Source of the DNA: Paenibacillus paeoniae
GTDB taxonomy: Bacteria; Bacillota; Bacilli; Paenibacillales; Paenibacillaceae
Length of the DNA stretch: 64,000 bases
Assembly: GCF_003388735.1 (NCBI RefSeq)
Contig: NZ_QUBQ01000001.1
Span: 1,364,001 to 1,428,000, forward strand
Direction: 5' to 3'
Notes under the pieces: model-generated
The model's input: the letters and a program-made list of their open reading frames with translations, nothing else
Database searches by the model: none
Told to the model about the DNA's origin: nothing
Program-made: the position numbers and the translations under genes
Shown: one piece after another, positions 27,070-36,081 of the stretch
Numbering within the stretch: the stretch's first letter is position 1
Layout: each line of letters starts with the position of its first letter

Positions 27070-28170
27070 ATGCGGATTTCAGGCAGACAGTTGTTTTGGC
27101 TTGTATTCAGTATTGAAATTGTGTTGACGATGCTGTATTCGGTACCTGCTGCGGTAAAAGAGGCAAGTCAAGACGCTTGGATTTCCATGATAGTTGCCGG
27201 AATCATTGGACTTGGCTTTGTGCTGCTGGCTGTAAAGTTGAGCATGCGGTATCCACAGCAAACATTTGTGCAGTACAGCCAGACCATCCTGGGGAAATGG
27301 GCGGGCAGAATCATTATTGTCCCTTACTTTATCATGTGGATGTATTTGAACAGCATGGCCCTTCGCAATTCGGCTGATTTTGTCTATTTGACTTTGTTTA
27401 CGAAAACACCGCTGTACGTCATTATGATTACGTTGATGATCCTGGTCGTCTATGTTGTTTTTACAGGAGGTCTGGTTGGCATCGCTCGATGCGGGGAGCT
27501 GATGGGACCGATTATTTTGGTTGTCATCATAGGTACCTGTTTGCTAAGTCTGAACCATCTGGATTGGCATCGCTTGACGCCAGTTTTTGCAGATAGCGGC
27601 TGGACGGGCATTATGAGAGGGACCATTCCTGCATTAGCCTTTTATGGCGATATCATTATATTTACGATGATTTATGCCTTTATGTCTAAGCCCAAACAGG
27701 CGCTCTCCAGAACGATGTGGGGAATGACGCTATCCGCCGTGTTTGTATTCATTGCAACCTTGATGGTCATTATGACATTCGGGCCCATTTTGCCAGGACG
27801 GATGTGGGCACCTTTTTTTGGGATGACGCGATTTATTTCCGTACTTGGCTTTATTCAGAATGTCGATATTCTGGTCGTGGTCATTTGGCTTTTTTCAGCT
27901 TTTATCAAATTGTCTCTCTTTCTGTTTGTAACCGTATATGGCACGGCTCAATGGCTTAACATTAAAAACTGGCGGAGATTAATTTGGGTGCTCGTACCGT
28001 TAATTCTCGTACTGGCTCTCCTGCCGCAAAACGCAACAGCACCCGTAAAAGAATATGTGGAGCAATTTTGGATACCGTATGTCATTCCGATCAATGTCAT
28101 AGGCATTCCGCTGTTGCTAATGTTAATCTCCATCATTCGCAGCAAGATCATGCCCGCAAAGAGGAGTTGA
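27070..28170 (+). CDS. Spore germination receptor subunit B (GerB, endospore germination permease)
   Basis: A 366-residue protein of the amino acid permease-like GerB/Spore_permease family with about ten hydrophobic segments; typical blocks are MRISGRQLFWLVFSIEI at the start and PYFIMWMYLNSMALRNSADF in the third to fourth segment. In germinant receptors the B subunit binds the nutrient. I chose ATG 27070, eight bases after AAGGGGG; the in-frame TTG 27064 abuts that site. The end overlaps or nearly touches the gerC start. Confidence 0.92.
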   Translation: MRISGRQLFWLVFSIEIVLTMLYSVPAAVKEASQDAWISMIVAGIIGLGFVLLAVKLSMRYPQQTFVQYSQTILGKWAGRIIIVPYFIMWMYLNSMALRNSADFVYLTLFTKTPLYVIMITLMILVVYVVFTGGLVGIARCGELMGPIILVVIIGTCLLSLNHLDWHRLTPVFADSGWTGIMRGTIPALAFYGDIIIFTMIYAFMSKPKQALSRTMWGMTLSAVFVFIATLMVIMTFGPILPGRMWAPFFGMTRFISVLGFIQNVDILVVVIWLFSAFIKLSLFLFVTVYGTAQWLNIKNWRRLIWVLVPLILVLALLPQNATAPVKEYVEQFWIPYVIPINVIGIPLLLMLISIIRSKIMPAKRS

Positions 28171-28178
28171 TTGGAAAG

Positions 28179-29327
28179 GTGAAGAGGCTGTGGTTGATCC
28201 TTATACTCCTTTTATTTCTTACTACTGGATGCTGGGATCGCAGGGAGCTGAACGATCAGGCACTTATTTTTGCGTGGGGGATGGACTTGAATGAGGATGG
28301 CAGCTATCATGCTACAGCGCAATTCGCTAATCCGCATAGTTTGGGGAGTAGTGAAGAGAGCACTGGAAAAGCTTCATTTTCGGTTTCAGGGGACGGGAAT
28401 AGCGTGTATGAGGCGGCTAAGGATCTGCAGGCGAAAGTGTCTCGGGCTTGGTTCGCCGGCCACCGCCGAGTGATCCTGATCGGAGAAAAACTGGCAAAGG
28501 ATGGACTTGCAAATATATTGGATGAGTACAGCCGCAATCCCATCGTTCGCCTTCGCACAGATATTCTTATTGTAAAGGGAAGTTCTGTTGAAGATATTCT
28601 TGAGGTGTCCTATCCTTTGGAACAATTGCCTGCCAATGCTTTCTTCAGAATTCATGAGGCTGCAGATATGAACCCTGATCTGACTTTGCTTCATTTTATT
28701 ATGGCTAATGCAAGCGATGAGAACTGCCCGATCTTGCCGGTTGTCACCGTACACGCCAATCCGGATGTGGGATTGCAACTATGGGGGACAGCGATTTTCA
28801 ATAAAGATACCAAGTTGGTTGACTATTTGCCGCTGAAAAAAGGCAATCTTGCGCAATGGATTAAAGGACAGCTTGGTTCTACGATTGGAACCGTCAAAAT
28901 CCCATCGGAAGAGGGGGACATTGTGGTAGAAATCAATCATTTATCGGCCAACATTCAAACATTAATTGTGGAGAAGAACATCCAAGTACATGTCACTCTT
29001 GGAGGTAAAGGGATTCTAAGGGAGAGCAATACGCATCTTGATTTATCTCATTCCAGGAACGTAGTAATGGTTCAGGAGTATCTCAATGAGCAGACAGCAA
29101 CAGAGGTGAAACGTGTCGTTAAGGAGATACAAAAGCTTGGCACCGATATACTAGGAGTTGGTCAATCCATACACCGTCAGCATCCCTACCAATGGAAAGG
29201 GCTGAAAGAGGAGTGGTCCCAGCATTTTCAACAGGCCAAAATTGAAATAGAAGTTAAAATTGATTTGGAAGAAACCGGGATGACAGGTCCGTCCCTGATA
29301 CAAAAGAAGAGCGAGGTTAATTCCTGA
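28179..29327 (+). CDS. Spore germination receptor subunit C (GerC lipoprotein)
   Basis: A 382-residue lipoprotein. The signal peptide ends in LTTGCWDRRELND, with lipidated Cys 18; CWDRxEL is the hallmark of GerC proteins. Domain I (LNDQALIFAWGMDLNEDG) and the C-terminal Spore_GerAC domain follow. I chose GTG 28179, twelve bases after GAGGAG; TTG 28167, which overlaps the gerB stop, is the alternative. It completes the gerA-B-C order. A terminator follows at 29368. Confidence 0.92.
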   Translation: MKRLWLILILLLFLTTGCWDRRELNDQALIFAWGMDLNEDGSYHATAQFANPHSLGSSEESTGKASFSVSGDGNSVYEAAKDLQAKVSRAWFAGHRRVILIGEKLAKDGLANILDEYSRNPIVRLRTDILIVKGSSVEDILEVSYPLEQLPANAFFRIHEAADMNPDLTLLHFIMANASDENCPILPVVTVHANPDVGLQLWGTAIFNKDTKLVDYLPLKKGNLAQWIKGQLGSTIGTVKIPSEEGDIVVEINHLSANIQTLIVEKNIQVHVTLGGKGILRESNTHLDLSHSRNVVMVQEYLNEQTATEVKRVVKEIQKLGTDILGVGQSIHRQHPYQWKGLKEEWSQHFQQAKIEIEVKIDLEETGMTGPSLIQKKSEVNS

Positions 29328-29367
29328 AAACTGGAAAATATGAACGCAATAGACAGGAAGAAAGTGA

Positions 29368-29403
29368 CGGTGCCAGGAATCATACCCTGAGCATCGTTTT
29401 TTT
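29368..29403 (+). terminator. Intrinsic terminator after gerC
   Basis: Stem CGGTGC-CAGG / CCTG-A-GCATCG (ten pairs, one G-U, one bulged A), 8-base loop, then seven T residues. Confidence 0.78.
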
Positions 29404-29605
29404 GTTTTAGTAATTTTTTTTTTGGATCAAAAGAACTATCTGTCATAGGTTTAAATGTGCTGTAGGACAGCTCCGATTGCCAAGTCGTATGAGCGTCACT
29501 GCTACAAGAAAAGGATGCTTTTGTGCGTAAAAGCGTTGTCTCTGGGAAGTGTTCCAGCATGTATAACGTCATTGCCGATTTCAGCGATCTTTCAGTCACT
29601 ATCCC
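29404..29605. other. Non-coding stretch between gerC terminator and the sda-like promoter
   Basis: Together with the flanking signals this makes a gap of about 340 bases without a gene. It includes a T-rich tract to about 29430. A minus-strand frame across it is the shadow of gerC and has no ribosome site. I see nothing else in it. Confidence 0.5.
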
Positions 29606-29639
29606 TATAATGAAAACAGAAATGTCGAATTATGGCGAA
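29606..29639 (+). promoter_or_regulatory. Promoter with tandem Spo0A boxes, upstream of the sda-like gene
   Basis: TATAAT at 29606-29611, TGTCGAA at 29623-29629 and TGGCGAA at 29633-29639. Spacing from the -10 (12 bases) and between boxes (10 bases start to start) is identical to the site at 23457, and the upstream TTTCAGTCA block is also shared. The sda-like start is 27 bases further on. Spo0A-P binding here would be expected to repress. Confidence 0.78.
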
Positions 29640-29666
29640 GATTTCTAAAAAACTAGGAAGAGAGAC

Positions 29667-29852
29667 ATGGTTATGGATTCGCGATACACCATTCACCAGA
29701 CGAAGCTGCCGGATGACGAATTGATTCAATGTTATTGCGAGGCGGTAAGGTACGGCTGCGACCCTTACTTTATCCGCATATTGGCGGATTCTATTACGGA
29801 TCGCGGGCTGGCCATGCCTTTGGAAGGAGAATGTGATCATGGCGGGATATGA
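29667..29852 (+). CDS. sda: Sda-like sporulation histidine kinase inhibitor
   Basis: A 61-residue protein whose residues 13-50 line up without gaps with the Sda helical hairpin: L-P-D-D-E-LI-x-x-Y-x-x-A, nine residues later FI, then I-x-x-R-x-L. In Bacillus subtilis Sda binds the sporulation kinase KinA and blocks the phosphorelay when DNA replication is disturbed. Here there are extra residues at both ends. GGAAGAGAG precedes ATG 29667; ATG 29673 is also possible. The promoter carries tandem Spo0A boxes, and the last 14 bases overlap the CheW gene, so the two are translationally coupled. Assigned by pattern only. Confidence 0.72.
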   Translation: MVMDSRYTIHQTKLPDDELIQCYCEAVRYGCDPYFIRILADSITDRGLAMPLEGECDHGGI

Positions 29853-30264
29853 GGAAGCGAAGCATATCCAGATTGGCATCGCCGATCGGAGATTTGCTAT
29901 CCCGATAGCGGAAGTCGTTGAGGTTATCCGGATGCAGCCATTGACCGATATCCCTTCGGCCGATTCAGCCGTCATGGGCGTCTTGCAGGTACGAGACGAC
30001 ATTATAGCTGTCCTTAGTCTCAGGCATTTGATGTTCTTGCCGGAGTGTGAGCCTTCCAAGGCAACTAGAATCGTCTTGCTTAAAGGCAGGACGGAGACGA
30101 TAGGACTTTGCGTGGATTGTGTATACAACGTGGTCGTTTTTACAGATATTCAGAAGGGATCGAAGCTGGAGGGAGAATGGTGTGAAACTCTGTTCAGAGG
30201 AATCGGTATCCATGATTCTGAGCTGGTGCCTATTCTGAAGACTGCCGAAAGACTGTATTCCTGA
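29839..30264 (+). CDS. CheW-domain chemotaxis coupling protein
   Basis: A 141-residue single CheW domain with IQIGIADRRFAIPIAEVVEVIR, then the block VMGVLQVRDDIIAVLSLRHLM that matches the conserved GxxxxRGxxxxVxDL region, with R-D in place of R-G. CheW links chemoreceptors to CheA. ATG 29839 has GGAAGGAG nine bases upstream, inside the sda-like gene. The chemoreceptor gene follows after 78 bases, so receptor and adaptor likely work together. No CheA is in the window. Confidence 0.86.
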   Translation: MAGYEEAKHIQIGIADRRFAIPIAEVVEVIRMQPLTDIPSADSAVMGVLQVRDDIIAVLSLRHLMFLPECEPSKATRIVLLKGRTETIGLCVDCVYNVVVFTDIQKGSKLEGEWCETLFRGIGIHDSELVPILKTAERLYS

Positions 30265-30342
30265 CAAATGACAACCTGAGGTGGGAGCAATTAATCGAAC
30301 GAGAGTGTGTGCCCTTACAAACATAACGGTGGAGGAATCAAT

Positions 30343-31944
30343 ATGAAATGGTATAAGAACCGCAAGATTGGTACAAAAATTACTTCAGTATTCATTCTAT
30401 TAGCGCTTTTGCTTACAGGAGTAGGCGCATATGGATTAATTAATTTGAACGAATTAAATGTCAGTCAAAAAAACATGTACGCGAATAATTTGATTCCGAT
30501 TAATGAGGCCCAGGAAGCGATGAGTGCGTTCACTCATTTGAGGGTATACATACGGGATTTGTACATGTCGGACAGTAAAGCCGAAGCGGACGCAGTGACG
30601 ACGACGATTCATGAGACCAAAACCACTCTGATACAGCATATGGAACGATACCGCTCAACCGACTTAAGTGCTGAAGCACGCGAGACAATTGCACCATTCG
30701 ACGCGACTTGGGAGAGTTATGTATCCCTGTACAACCGGGCTTTGGACTATTATGCGGATGGCAAGCTGGAGCAGGTGCGAGGGCTGATCGACGGCGATCT
30801 TAAGACACAGGGAGAGGCGCTTCGCATGCTATTGAACAACAATGTAGACGTGAACGTAGCGGCAGCCGAACAGGCGAACGAGCGAGGCCATGCCTTGTAC
30901 AAATCCGCTCTTGGCATTACAGTGCCAGTCATTGCAGGAGCCTTTATCTTCTGCATGCTGATCGGATGGCTGCTCGCCAATCTGATCTCTAAGCCGCTCA
31001 AAAGTCTGGTGGAGCTGGCCAATAAAGTCGCAAGCGGTGACTTGACGGACAAGTCTAATCTAGCAACCAAAGATGAGACTGGCGTGCTTGCAGGTGCGTT
31101 TAATACGATGATCGACAAGTTGAAGGCTACGGTTGGCGGCATCGTGGAGTCATCGCATAGCGTTGCTTCCGCTGCGGAGCAGATCTCGGCAAGTACAGAA
31201 GAAATCGCCGGTAGCAGCTCGGAACAAGCAGGTGCAGCACAGACGATACATGCGCTCTTCGAGGAGTTGTCCACTGCCATACAAGCTGTAGCGAGCAGCT
31301 CGGAGCAAGCCGCAGAGCTGTCTGACAACGCTATTGTTATTGCGAGGGAAGGTGAGCAGATCATCAAATCCTCTATGGCGAGCATGGAGAGCATGCGTGA
31401 GCAAGTGTCGAAGCTGGAGCAGGACTCTACCCAAGTAGGAAGCATTATTGAAGTGATTGAAGATATTGCGGATCAGACGAATTTGCTGGCATTGAATGCG
31501 GCGATTGAAGCGGCTAGAGCAGGCGAACAAGGCAGAGGATTTGCGGTTGTTGCAGACGAAGTGAGGAAGCTTGCGGAACGGAGCGGCGAGGCGACGAAGG
31601 AAATTACAAAAATTATTACGGGCATGCAGCAAAATACGAATCGAAGCGCAAGTGCGGTTGAGACATGCGCGGAGCTGTCGGCTCAATCGAGCAGCGCCTT
31701 TGAACGGATAGCTGGAATTGTCAACCAAACAGGCCATCTGATTTCGGAGATTGCGGCAGCGAGCGAGGAACAGGCTGCACAATCGGAGGGCGTGCTGCGC
31801 TCGGTAGAAAATATTACGTCGAGCACCGAAGAGAGCGCTGCGGGCAGCCAGGAGACGGCGGCAATCGCACAGTCGCTCATGCAGCTGTCCTCCGAGCTGC
31901 AGCAGTCGGTAGCCGCATTCAAGACCGAATCCACTTTGGGATAA
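30343..31944 (+). CDS. Methyl-accepting chemotaxis protein
   Basis: A 533-residue chemoreceptor: membrane segment 1 at about 12-32, a four-helix-bundle sensor domain (MCP_1 type, about 35-185), membrane segment 2 at about 190-212, HAMP, methylation helices with paired Glu/Gln, and the signalling hairpin tip containing [19 protein letters not shown] and [21 protein letters not shown] precedes ATG 30343; the upstream frame is not needed. No C-terminal CheR pentapeptide is visible. It likely signals through the adjoining CheW. The ligand is not predictable. Confidence 0.93.
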   Translation: MKWYKNRKIGTKITSVFILLALLLTGVGAYGLINLNELNVSQKNMYANNLIPINEAQEAMSAFTHLRVYIRDLYMSDSKAEADAVTTTIHETKTTLIQHMERYRSTDLSAEARETIAPFDATWESYVSLYNRALDYYADGKLEQVRGLIDGDLKTQGEALRMLLNNNVDVNVAAAEQANERGHALYKSALGITVPVIAGAFIFCMLIGWLLANLISKPLKSLVELANKVASGDLTDKSNLATKDETGVLAGAFNTMIDKLKATVGGIVESSHSVASAAEQISASTEEIAGSSSEQAGAAQTIHALFEELSTAIQAVASSSEQAAELSDNAIVIAREGEQIIKSSMASMESMREQVSKLEQDSTQVGSIIEVIEDIADQTNLLALNAAIEAARAGEQGRGFAVVADEVRKLAERSGEATKEITKIITGMQQNTNRSASAVETCAELSAQSSSAFERIAGIVNQTGHLISEIAAASEEQAAQSEGVLRSVENITSSTEESAAGSQETAAIAQSLMQLSSELQQSVAAFKTESTLG

Positions 31945-32017
31945 ACGTGTATCCTCTACGCATTCAGATGTGCTAATCTATAACAATGACACTGGCAATC
32001 GTGGAGGATGAATAGAC

Positions 32018-33169
32018 GTGGATTTTCGAATGCATTATTTATCGTTTTTCGTTATTCATACAGATGGAGAGCAATCGGCGGCTTCGTCGAGCAAGAGGTT
32101 CAAGCATTATCAGACGATGGATGGCGATGATTACGAACATAGTGAGCTTAAGAAGTTTCTGGATGATGAGTTCGTCAGAATTGTGAAACGGAAAGTGGAG
32201 CGTAATCCCAATACGGCAAATGCACCAACAAAAATCGGTCGATTCATGGTCGAGCCTGGATATGAGCTGGGAAGCAATCAGAACTATAATCTGTTCCAAA
32301 GATTAAGAGACGCCGATACGAAGGACCGCTTCCTCGGCATAGCCGATGAGCTGGTTCGCATCTATATGGATACGAGCGCTGTGCGAGGCGGGGCATTCAT
32401 TATTGCGCTGTCAACGCTCAATACGTATTTCAATGAACCGTTTCTTTTCCTGCTGAAATGCGACTTTGAGCCAAAGATCGCCCGCATATCGGATGAGCGG
32501 AGCCTGATCTCCCAGGTCGATATGGCGATTAGCGCCCGCAGCATCAAGTCGATCCAGTACCCTCATATGCATGAAGAAGGCGCGCTAGAGCATTGGGAGC
32601 TCAAAATCCATCAGGCTTCCCATGCCCGTTACTTTGAGGACTTCTTGAAATATGTTACCTATGAGAAGCCGCTTCCGGAGGTTATCGGAGAGCAGGTTGT
32701 GGAGATGGTGCATCAATACATTGCCGACAAGTGGCAGGAAGAGACTAGTACGGAGCGCAGTGAAGAAGTAAACGCGGTAGAGGTATGGGCAGCCAGTGAA
32801 AAACGCGACCTGCAGGAGTGGTGGACGCAGGAGCAGGTGGAGCATGCTTCCGCTGCACTGGTTGAACAGAAGCCGGAATTGCCCTTTACCTTCAAGCTGG
32901 GCGGGGTTACGGTAAAAGGACTGCTGTCGGACTTCGGCGATAGCATTCACTTCGCTAAGCATAATGGGAAGTATGTCGTCGTCATCGAAGGCGATGGATT
33001 CCAGTTTGAGAAGGGAATGTCACCGGTGGAGCTGCTGCAGCCGCGTGACCTGTCGGACGTGCTCCCGATTATCGGGACGAGCCGGCCGTCACATGAGGAT
33101 ACCGCCGATACGGATAGCGGCGGCATCCGGGGCAACGGCGGGCAAGCAGACGATTCTCCGCCTTGGTAA
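32018..33169 (+). CDS. DUF3900-like protein of unknown function
   Basis: A 383-residue soluble protein. From memory its N-terminal stretch (YLSFFVIHTDG, then SKRFKHYQTMDG), the block PTKIGRFMVEPGYELGSNQNYN, and IHQASHARYFEDFLKYVTYE resemble DUF3900 proteins of Bacillales; a relation to nucleoid-associated proteins of the NdpA kind is possible but weak. GGAGG lies ten bases before GTG 32018; ATG 32030 is the alternative. The tail is rich in Asp, Gly and Pro and looks disordered. It sits alone between the chemoreceptor and the CBS-domain gene. Confidence 0.6.
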   Translation: MDFRMHYLSFFVIHTDGEQSAASSSKRFKHYQTMDGDDYEHSELKKFLDDEFVRIVKRKVERNPNTANAPTKIGRFMVEPGYELGSNQNYNLFQRLRDADTKDRFLGIADELVRIYMDTSAVRGGAFIIALSTLNTYFNEPFLFLLKCDFEPKIARISDERSLISQVDMAISARSIKSIQYPHMHEEGALEHWELKIHQASHARYFEDFLKYVTYEKPLPEVIGEQVVEMVHQYIADKWQEETSTERSEEVNAVEVWAASEKRDLQEWWTQEQVEHASAALVEQKPELPFTFKLGGVTVKGLLSDFGDSIHFAKHNGKYVVVIEGDGFQFEKGMSPVELLQPRDLSDVLPIIGTSRPSHEDTADTDSGGIRGNGGQADDSPPW

Positions 33170-33293
33170 AAGGAGTCCATAAGGGTTGACTCAGCCATGG
33201 AGTATGAGCGTTTCCAATACGGGCAAGGCTGTATAAGTGGAGTAGCCGGAAGGCTGCCCCAAGTATGAATGCCACCTTGAAGGGAGACGCTCC

Positions 33294-34610
33294 ATGGCTA
33301 TTAATCTTATTCTTTTTGCGCTGCTGCTTCTGTTCACCGCTTTTTTTGTTGCCACAGAATTTGCGATTATACGCATGAGAACAAGTCGAGTACAGCAAAT
33401 GGTAGACGAGGGCATCAAAAATGCCAAGGCGATTCAGCAAGTAACCTCCCATCTGGATGGATACTTGTCTGCTTGCCAACTCGGCATTACCATTACGGCG
33501 CTCGGTCTTGGCTGGCTTGGAGAACCGACGATTGAGAAGCTGGTCCACCCTTTGTTCGAATGGGCGGGCATTCAGGGGCAGCTTGCGTCGGTTCTTTCCT
33601 TTGTCATCGCTTTTATGCTTGTGACCTATTTGCATGTAGTGCTGGGGGAGCTTGCACCGAAGACGGTCGCTATAATAAGATCAGAGAAGGTGAGCCAGTT
33701 CACGGCCCCCGCTATCATTCTGTTCTATAAAGCGATGTACCCATTCATCTGGCTGTTGAACGGCTCTGCGAATAAGCTCGTAAGACTGCTGGGCTTCCAA
33801 CCCGCAAGCGAACACGATGCTCATTCCGAGGAAGAGATTCGGATGATTTTGTCGGATAGCTATGAAAGCGGGAAGATCAACAAAAACGAATACGGTTATG
33901 TGAATCGTATATTCGATTTTGATGAGAGGCTTGCACGAGAAATCATGGTGCCGCGCACCGACATGGTATGTCTGTACATCGAGAACAGCAAAGATGAAAA
34001 TATCGATATTATCAAAAAGGAGCAATATACGAGATTCCCCGTCGCCAAAGGGGACAAGGACAATATTATCGGCATTCTCAATACTAAAAACTTATTTCTG
34101 CATGACTTCAAAGACAGTGAGGCATCGGTGTTGAAAAAGCTGCTTCAACCGCCGCTCTCCGTGCCGGATGCGATTCCAATCAATCAATTGCTGCGCATGA
34201 TGCAGCTGGAGCGGGTTCATCTGGCTATCCTTCTCGACGAATATGGCGGAACGTCCGGATTAATAACGATTGAGGATATGATCGAGGAGATCGTGGGAGA
34301 AATTCGCGACGAATTCGACGAGGACGAGGAGCAGGAGATCGTAAGGTTGGAGCAAGAGCATTATTTGGTAGACGGAAAAGCGCTCCTCAGTGAAGTGAAT
34401 GAAGCGGCGGGACTGCAATTGCCCAGCAACGAGGCGGATACGATAGGCGGCTGGCTATACATGCAGCAGCCTGATCTGCCGGAAGGCGGGCGCTGGAGCT
34501 ACGGCAACGCGATCTTCGTCATTAAGGAACGGGACGAGCATCGCATTCGAAAGATTGAAATTTTTACCGATTCGGCCGAAAGTGAAATGAGTCAGTATGG
34601 ACATGCATAG
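33294..34610 (+). CDS. CNNM/CorC-type (hemolysin III-like) transporter with CBS domains
   Basis: A 438-residue protein of the TlyC/YhdP group: an N-terminal DUF21/CNNM transmembrane domain of about four segments (about 1-190), a pair of CBS domains (about 205-335, with REIMVPRTDMVCL and ITIEDMIEEIVGEIRDEFDE at its end) and a C-terminal CorC/HlyC domain. Proteins of this group are linked to magnesium or cobalt export. GAAGGGAG precedes ATG 33294. A 52-base gap leads to uppP. Confidence 0.9.
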   Translation: MAINLILFALLLLFTAFFVATEFAIIRMRTSRVQQMVDEGIKNAKAIQQVTSHLDGYLSACQLGITITALGLGWLGEPTIEKLVHPLFEWAGIQGQLASVLSFVIAFMLVTYLHVVLGELAPKTVAIIRSEKVSQFTAPAIILFYKAMYPFIWLLNGSANKLVRLLGFQPASEHDAHSEEEIRMILSDSYESGKINKNEYGYVNRIFDFDERLAREIMVPRTDMVCLYIENSKDENIDIIKKEQYTRFPVAKGDKDNIIGILNTKNLFLHDFKDSEASVLKKLLQPPLSVPDAIPINQLLRMMQLERVHLAILLDEYGGTSGLITIEDMIEEIVGEIRDEFDEDEEQEIVRLEQEHYLVDGKALLSEVNEAAGLQLPSNEADTIGGWLYMQQPDLPEGGRWSYGNAIFVIKERDEHRIRKIEIFTDSAESEMSQYGHA

Positions 34611-34662
34611 GCTTTAGGAGAGGCCGAACTGCCGTGGTTAATGATTGGGGAGAGTGAGCAAG

Positions 34663-35451
34663 ATGGAAGAAATTATTAAAGCGATTATTTTGGGCATAGT
34701 GGAAGGATTAACGGAATTCCTGCCCGTATCATCGACCGGACACTTGATTTTGGCGGGAGAGCTGCTCAATTTCACAGGCGATCGAGCGAAAACATTCGAG
34801 GTTGTCATCCAGTTCGGGGCGGTACTCGCAGTGTTGGTCTTGTACAGGCAGCGATTCGCAAAGCTGCTTAATTTCAATCTGAAAAAAGGCAGCGGCTTGA
34901 ACGCGATGCATGTTGCGCTGGCTATGCTGCCGGCTTGTGTGCTTGCTGTTGTGCTGCATGGTGTAATCAAGCAATATTTGTTCGGACCGCAGACCGTATT
35001 GATTGGCCTTGTTGCAGGAGGCATTCTTATGATTGTCGCGGATCGATCAAAGCGTCAGATCGTCTCGGAAGAGCTTGATCAGATTACGTACAAACAAGCA
35101 TTCATCATTGGCTGCTTCCAGATCCTGTCGCTATGGCCAGGCTTCTCAAGATCCGGATCGACCATTTCGGGAGGGATACTGGCGGGTACCAGCCAGAAAG
35201 CGGCAGCCGAATTTACGTTTATCGTCTCCGTTCCGATTATGGCGGGCGCCAGCACAGTTGATCTGATCGGAAGCCGGGAGTTTCTGACGATGGCGGATTT
35301 GCCCTTGTTCCTGATCGGTTTAATCGCTGCTTTTGTCGTGGGCATGATAGCGGTCGTCACCTTCATCAACATGATGAAGAAGCTGCGTCTAAGCTACTTT
35401 GCGTATTACCGGTTTGCGCTGGCGGCATTATTTTATTTTATCATTCTGTAG
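34663..35451 (+). CDS. uppP: Undecaprenyl-diphosphatase
   Basis: A 262-residue integral membrane enzyme that recycles undecaprenyl diphosphate to the monophosphate for wall synthesis; higher copy confers bacitracin resistance. The two catalytic signatures are visible: GLTEFLPVSSTGH near the start and PGFSRSGSTISGG in the middle. I chose ATG 34663 with GGGGAGAG before it; an in-frame GTG/TTG start lies 18 bases upstream. A 19-bp terminator hairpin follows. Confidence 0.95.
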   Translation: MEEIIKAIILGIVEGLTEFLPVSSTGHLILAGELLNFTGDRAKTFEVVIQFGAVLAVLVLYRQRFAKLLNFNLKKGSGLNAMHVALAMLPACVLAVVLHGVIKQYLFGPQTVLIGLVAGGILMIVADRSKRQIVSEELDQITYKQAFIIGCFQILSLWPGFSRSGSTISGGILAGTSQKAAAEFTFIVSVPIMAGASTVDLIGSREFLTMADLPLFLIGLIAAFVVGMIAVVTFINMMKKLRLSYFAYYRFALAALFYFIIL

Positions 35452-35472
35452 ATAACCCTCGATTTATTAGCG

Positions 35473-35520
35473 AAAGGACCTCCTTCTCCACCTGAAAGTG
35501 GAGAAGGAGGTCCTTTTTTT
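35473..35520. terminator. Strong intrinsic terminator between uppP and ogt (possibly bidirectional)
   Basis: A perfect 19-bp stem (35473-35491 with 35498-35516), loop CTGAAA, then further T residues to 35520. A run of As at the left base of the stem would give Ts on the minus strand, so it may serve the converging ogt gene too. Confidence 0.93.
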
Positions 35521-35571
35521 GTAGATCAAATTTCTGTTAATTGCAGAGCTGAAATCGTAGACAGACACGCG

Positions 35572-36081
35572 TCATCCGGATTCTCCATGGTTTCTAATCG
35601 AATGGGCTTGAGCTACGGATTGCTCATGTTGCAGAAGCCATTCCTTGCGCCATAAGCCGCCTGCATAGCCTGTCAACGTGCCGTTAGAGCCAATGATTCG
35701 ATGACATGGAATGACGATGCTCAGCTTGTTCCTGCCGTTCGCGCTTCCAACCGCACGAACGGCTTTTTCATTCCCAATCGCTTGAGCGAGGTTCAGATAG
35801 GTACCGGTCCCAGCGAACGGAATGTCCTTCAGCGCATGCCATACTTGCGATTGAAAGGCAGTGCCTTCGTAGCTGTAAGGAAAGGAGAAGACGGTCCTCG
35901 TACCGTCGAAGTATTCGGTTAATTGCTGGGCGCATTGCTGCAGCGCGTCAGGTGTATCAGGCTGACAGGGATAGGCGGGCGTTTCCCGATCAGCAAATAA
36001 GATGGACACCACGGCATTTTCGGTTCCGATCATTTCGAGTACTCCGATAGGCGTGTCCATATCGAGCTTGTATATGGTCAT
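35572..36081 (-). CDS. ogt: Methylated-DNA-protein-cysteine methyltransferase (Ogt/AdaB)
   Basis: A 169-residue alkyltransferase that removes methyl groups from O6-methylguanine by suicide transfer. The active site PCHRII holds Cys 126; the helix block GTGTYLNLAQAIGN and the arginine in NGRNKLSIVIPCH are typical. Its start overlaps the adaA stop by four bases, so the two form the adaptive-response operon. The name adaB is used for the equivalent gene in Bacillus subtilis. Confidence 0.94.
   Translation of the reverse strand: MTIYKLDMDTPIGVLEMIGTENAVVSILFADRETPAYPCQPDTPDALQQCAQQLTEYFDGTRTVFSFPYSYEGTAFQSQVWHALKDIPFAGTGTYLNLAQAIGNEKAVRAVGSANGRNKLSIVIPCHRIIGSNGTLTGYAGGLWRKEWLLQHEQSVAQAHSIRNHGESG

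Noticed and set aside
30750..31445. 231-codon minus-strand frame inside the chemoreceptor gene
   Set aside because: Antisense shadow of a repetitive Ala/Ser/Glu-rich coding region.
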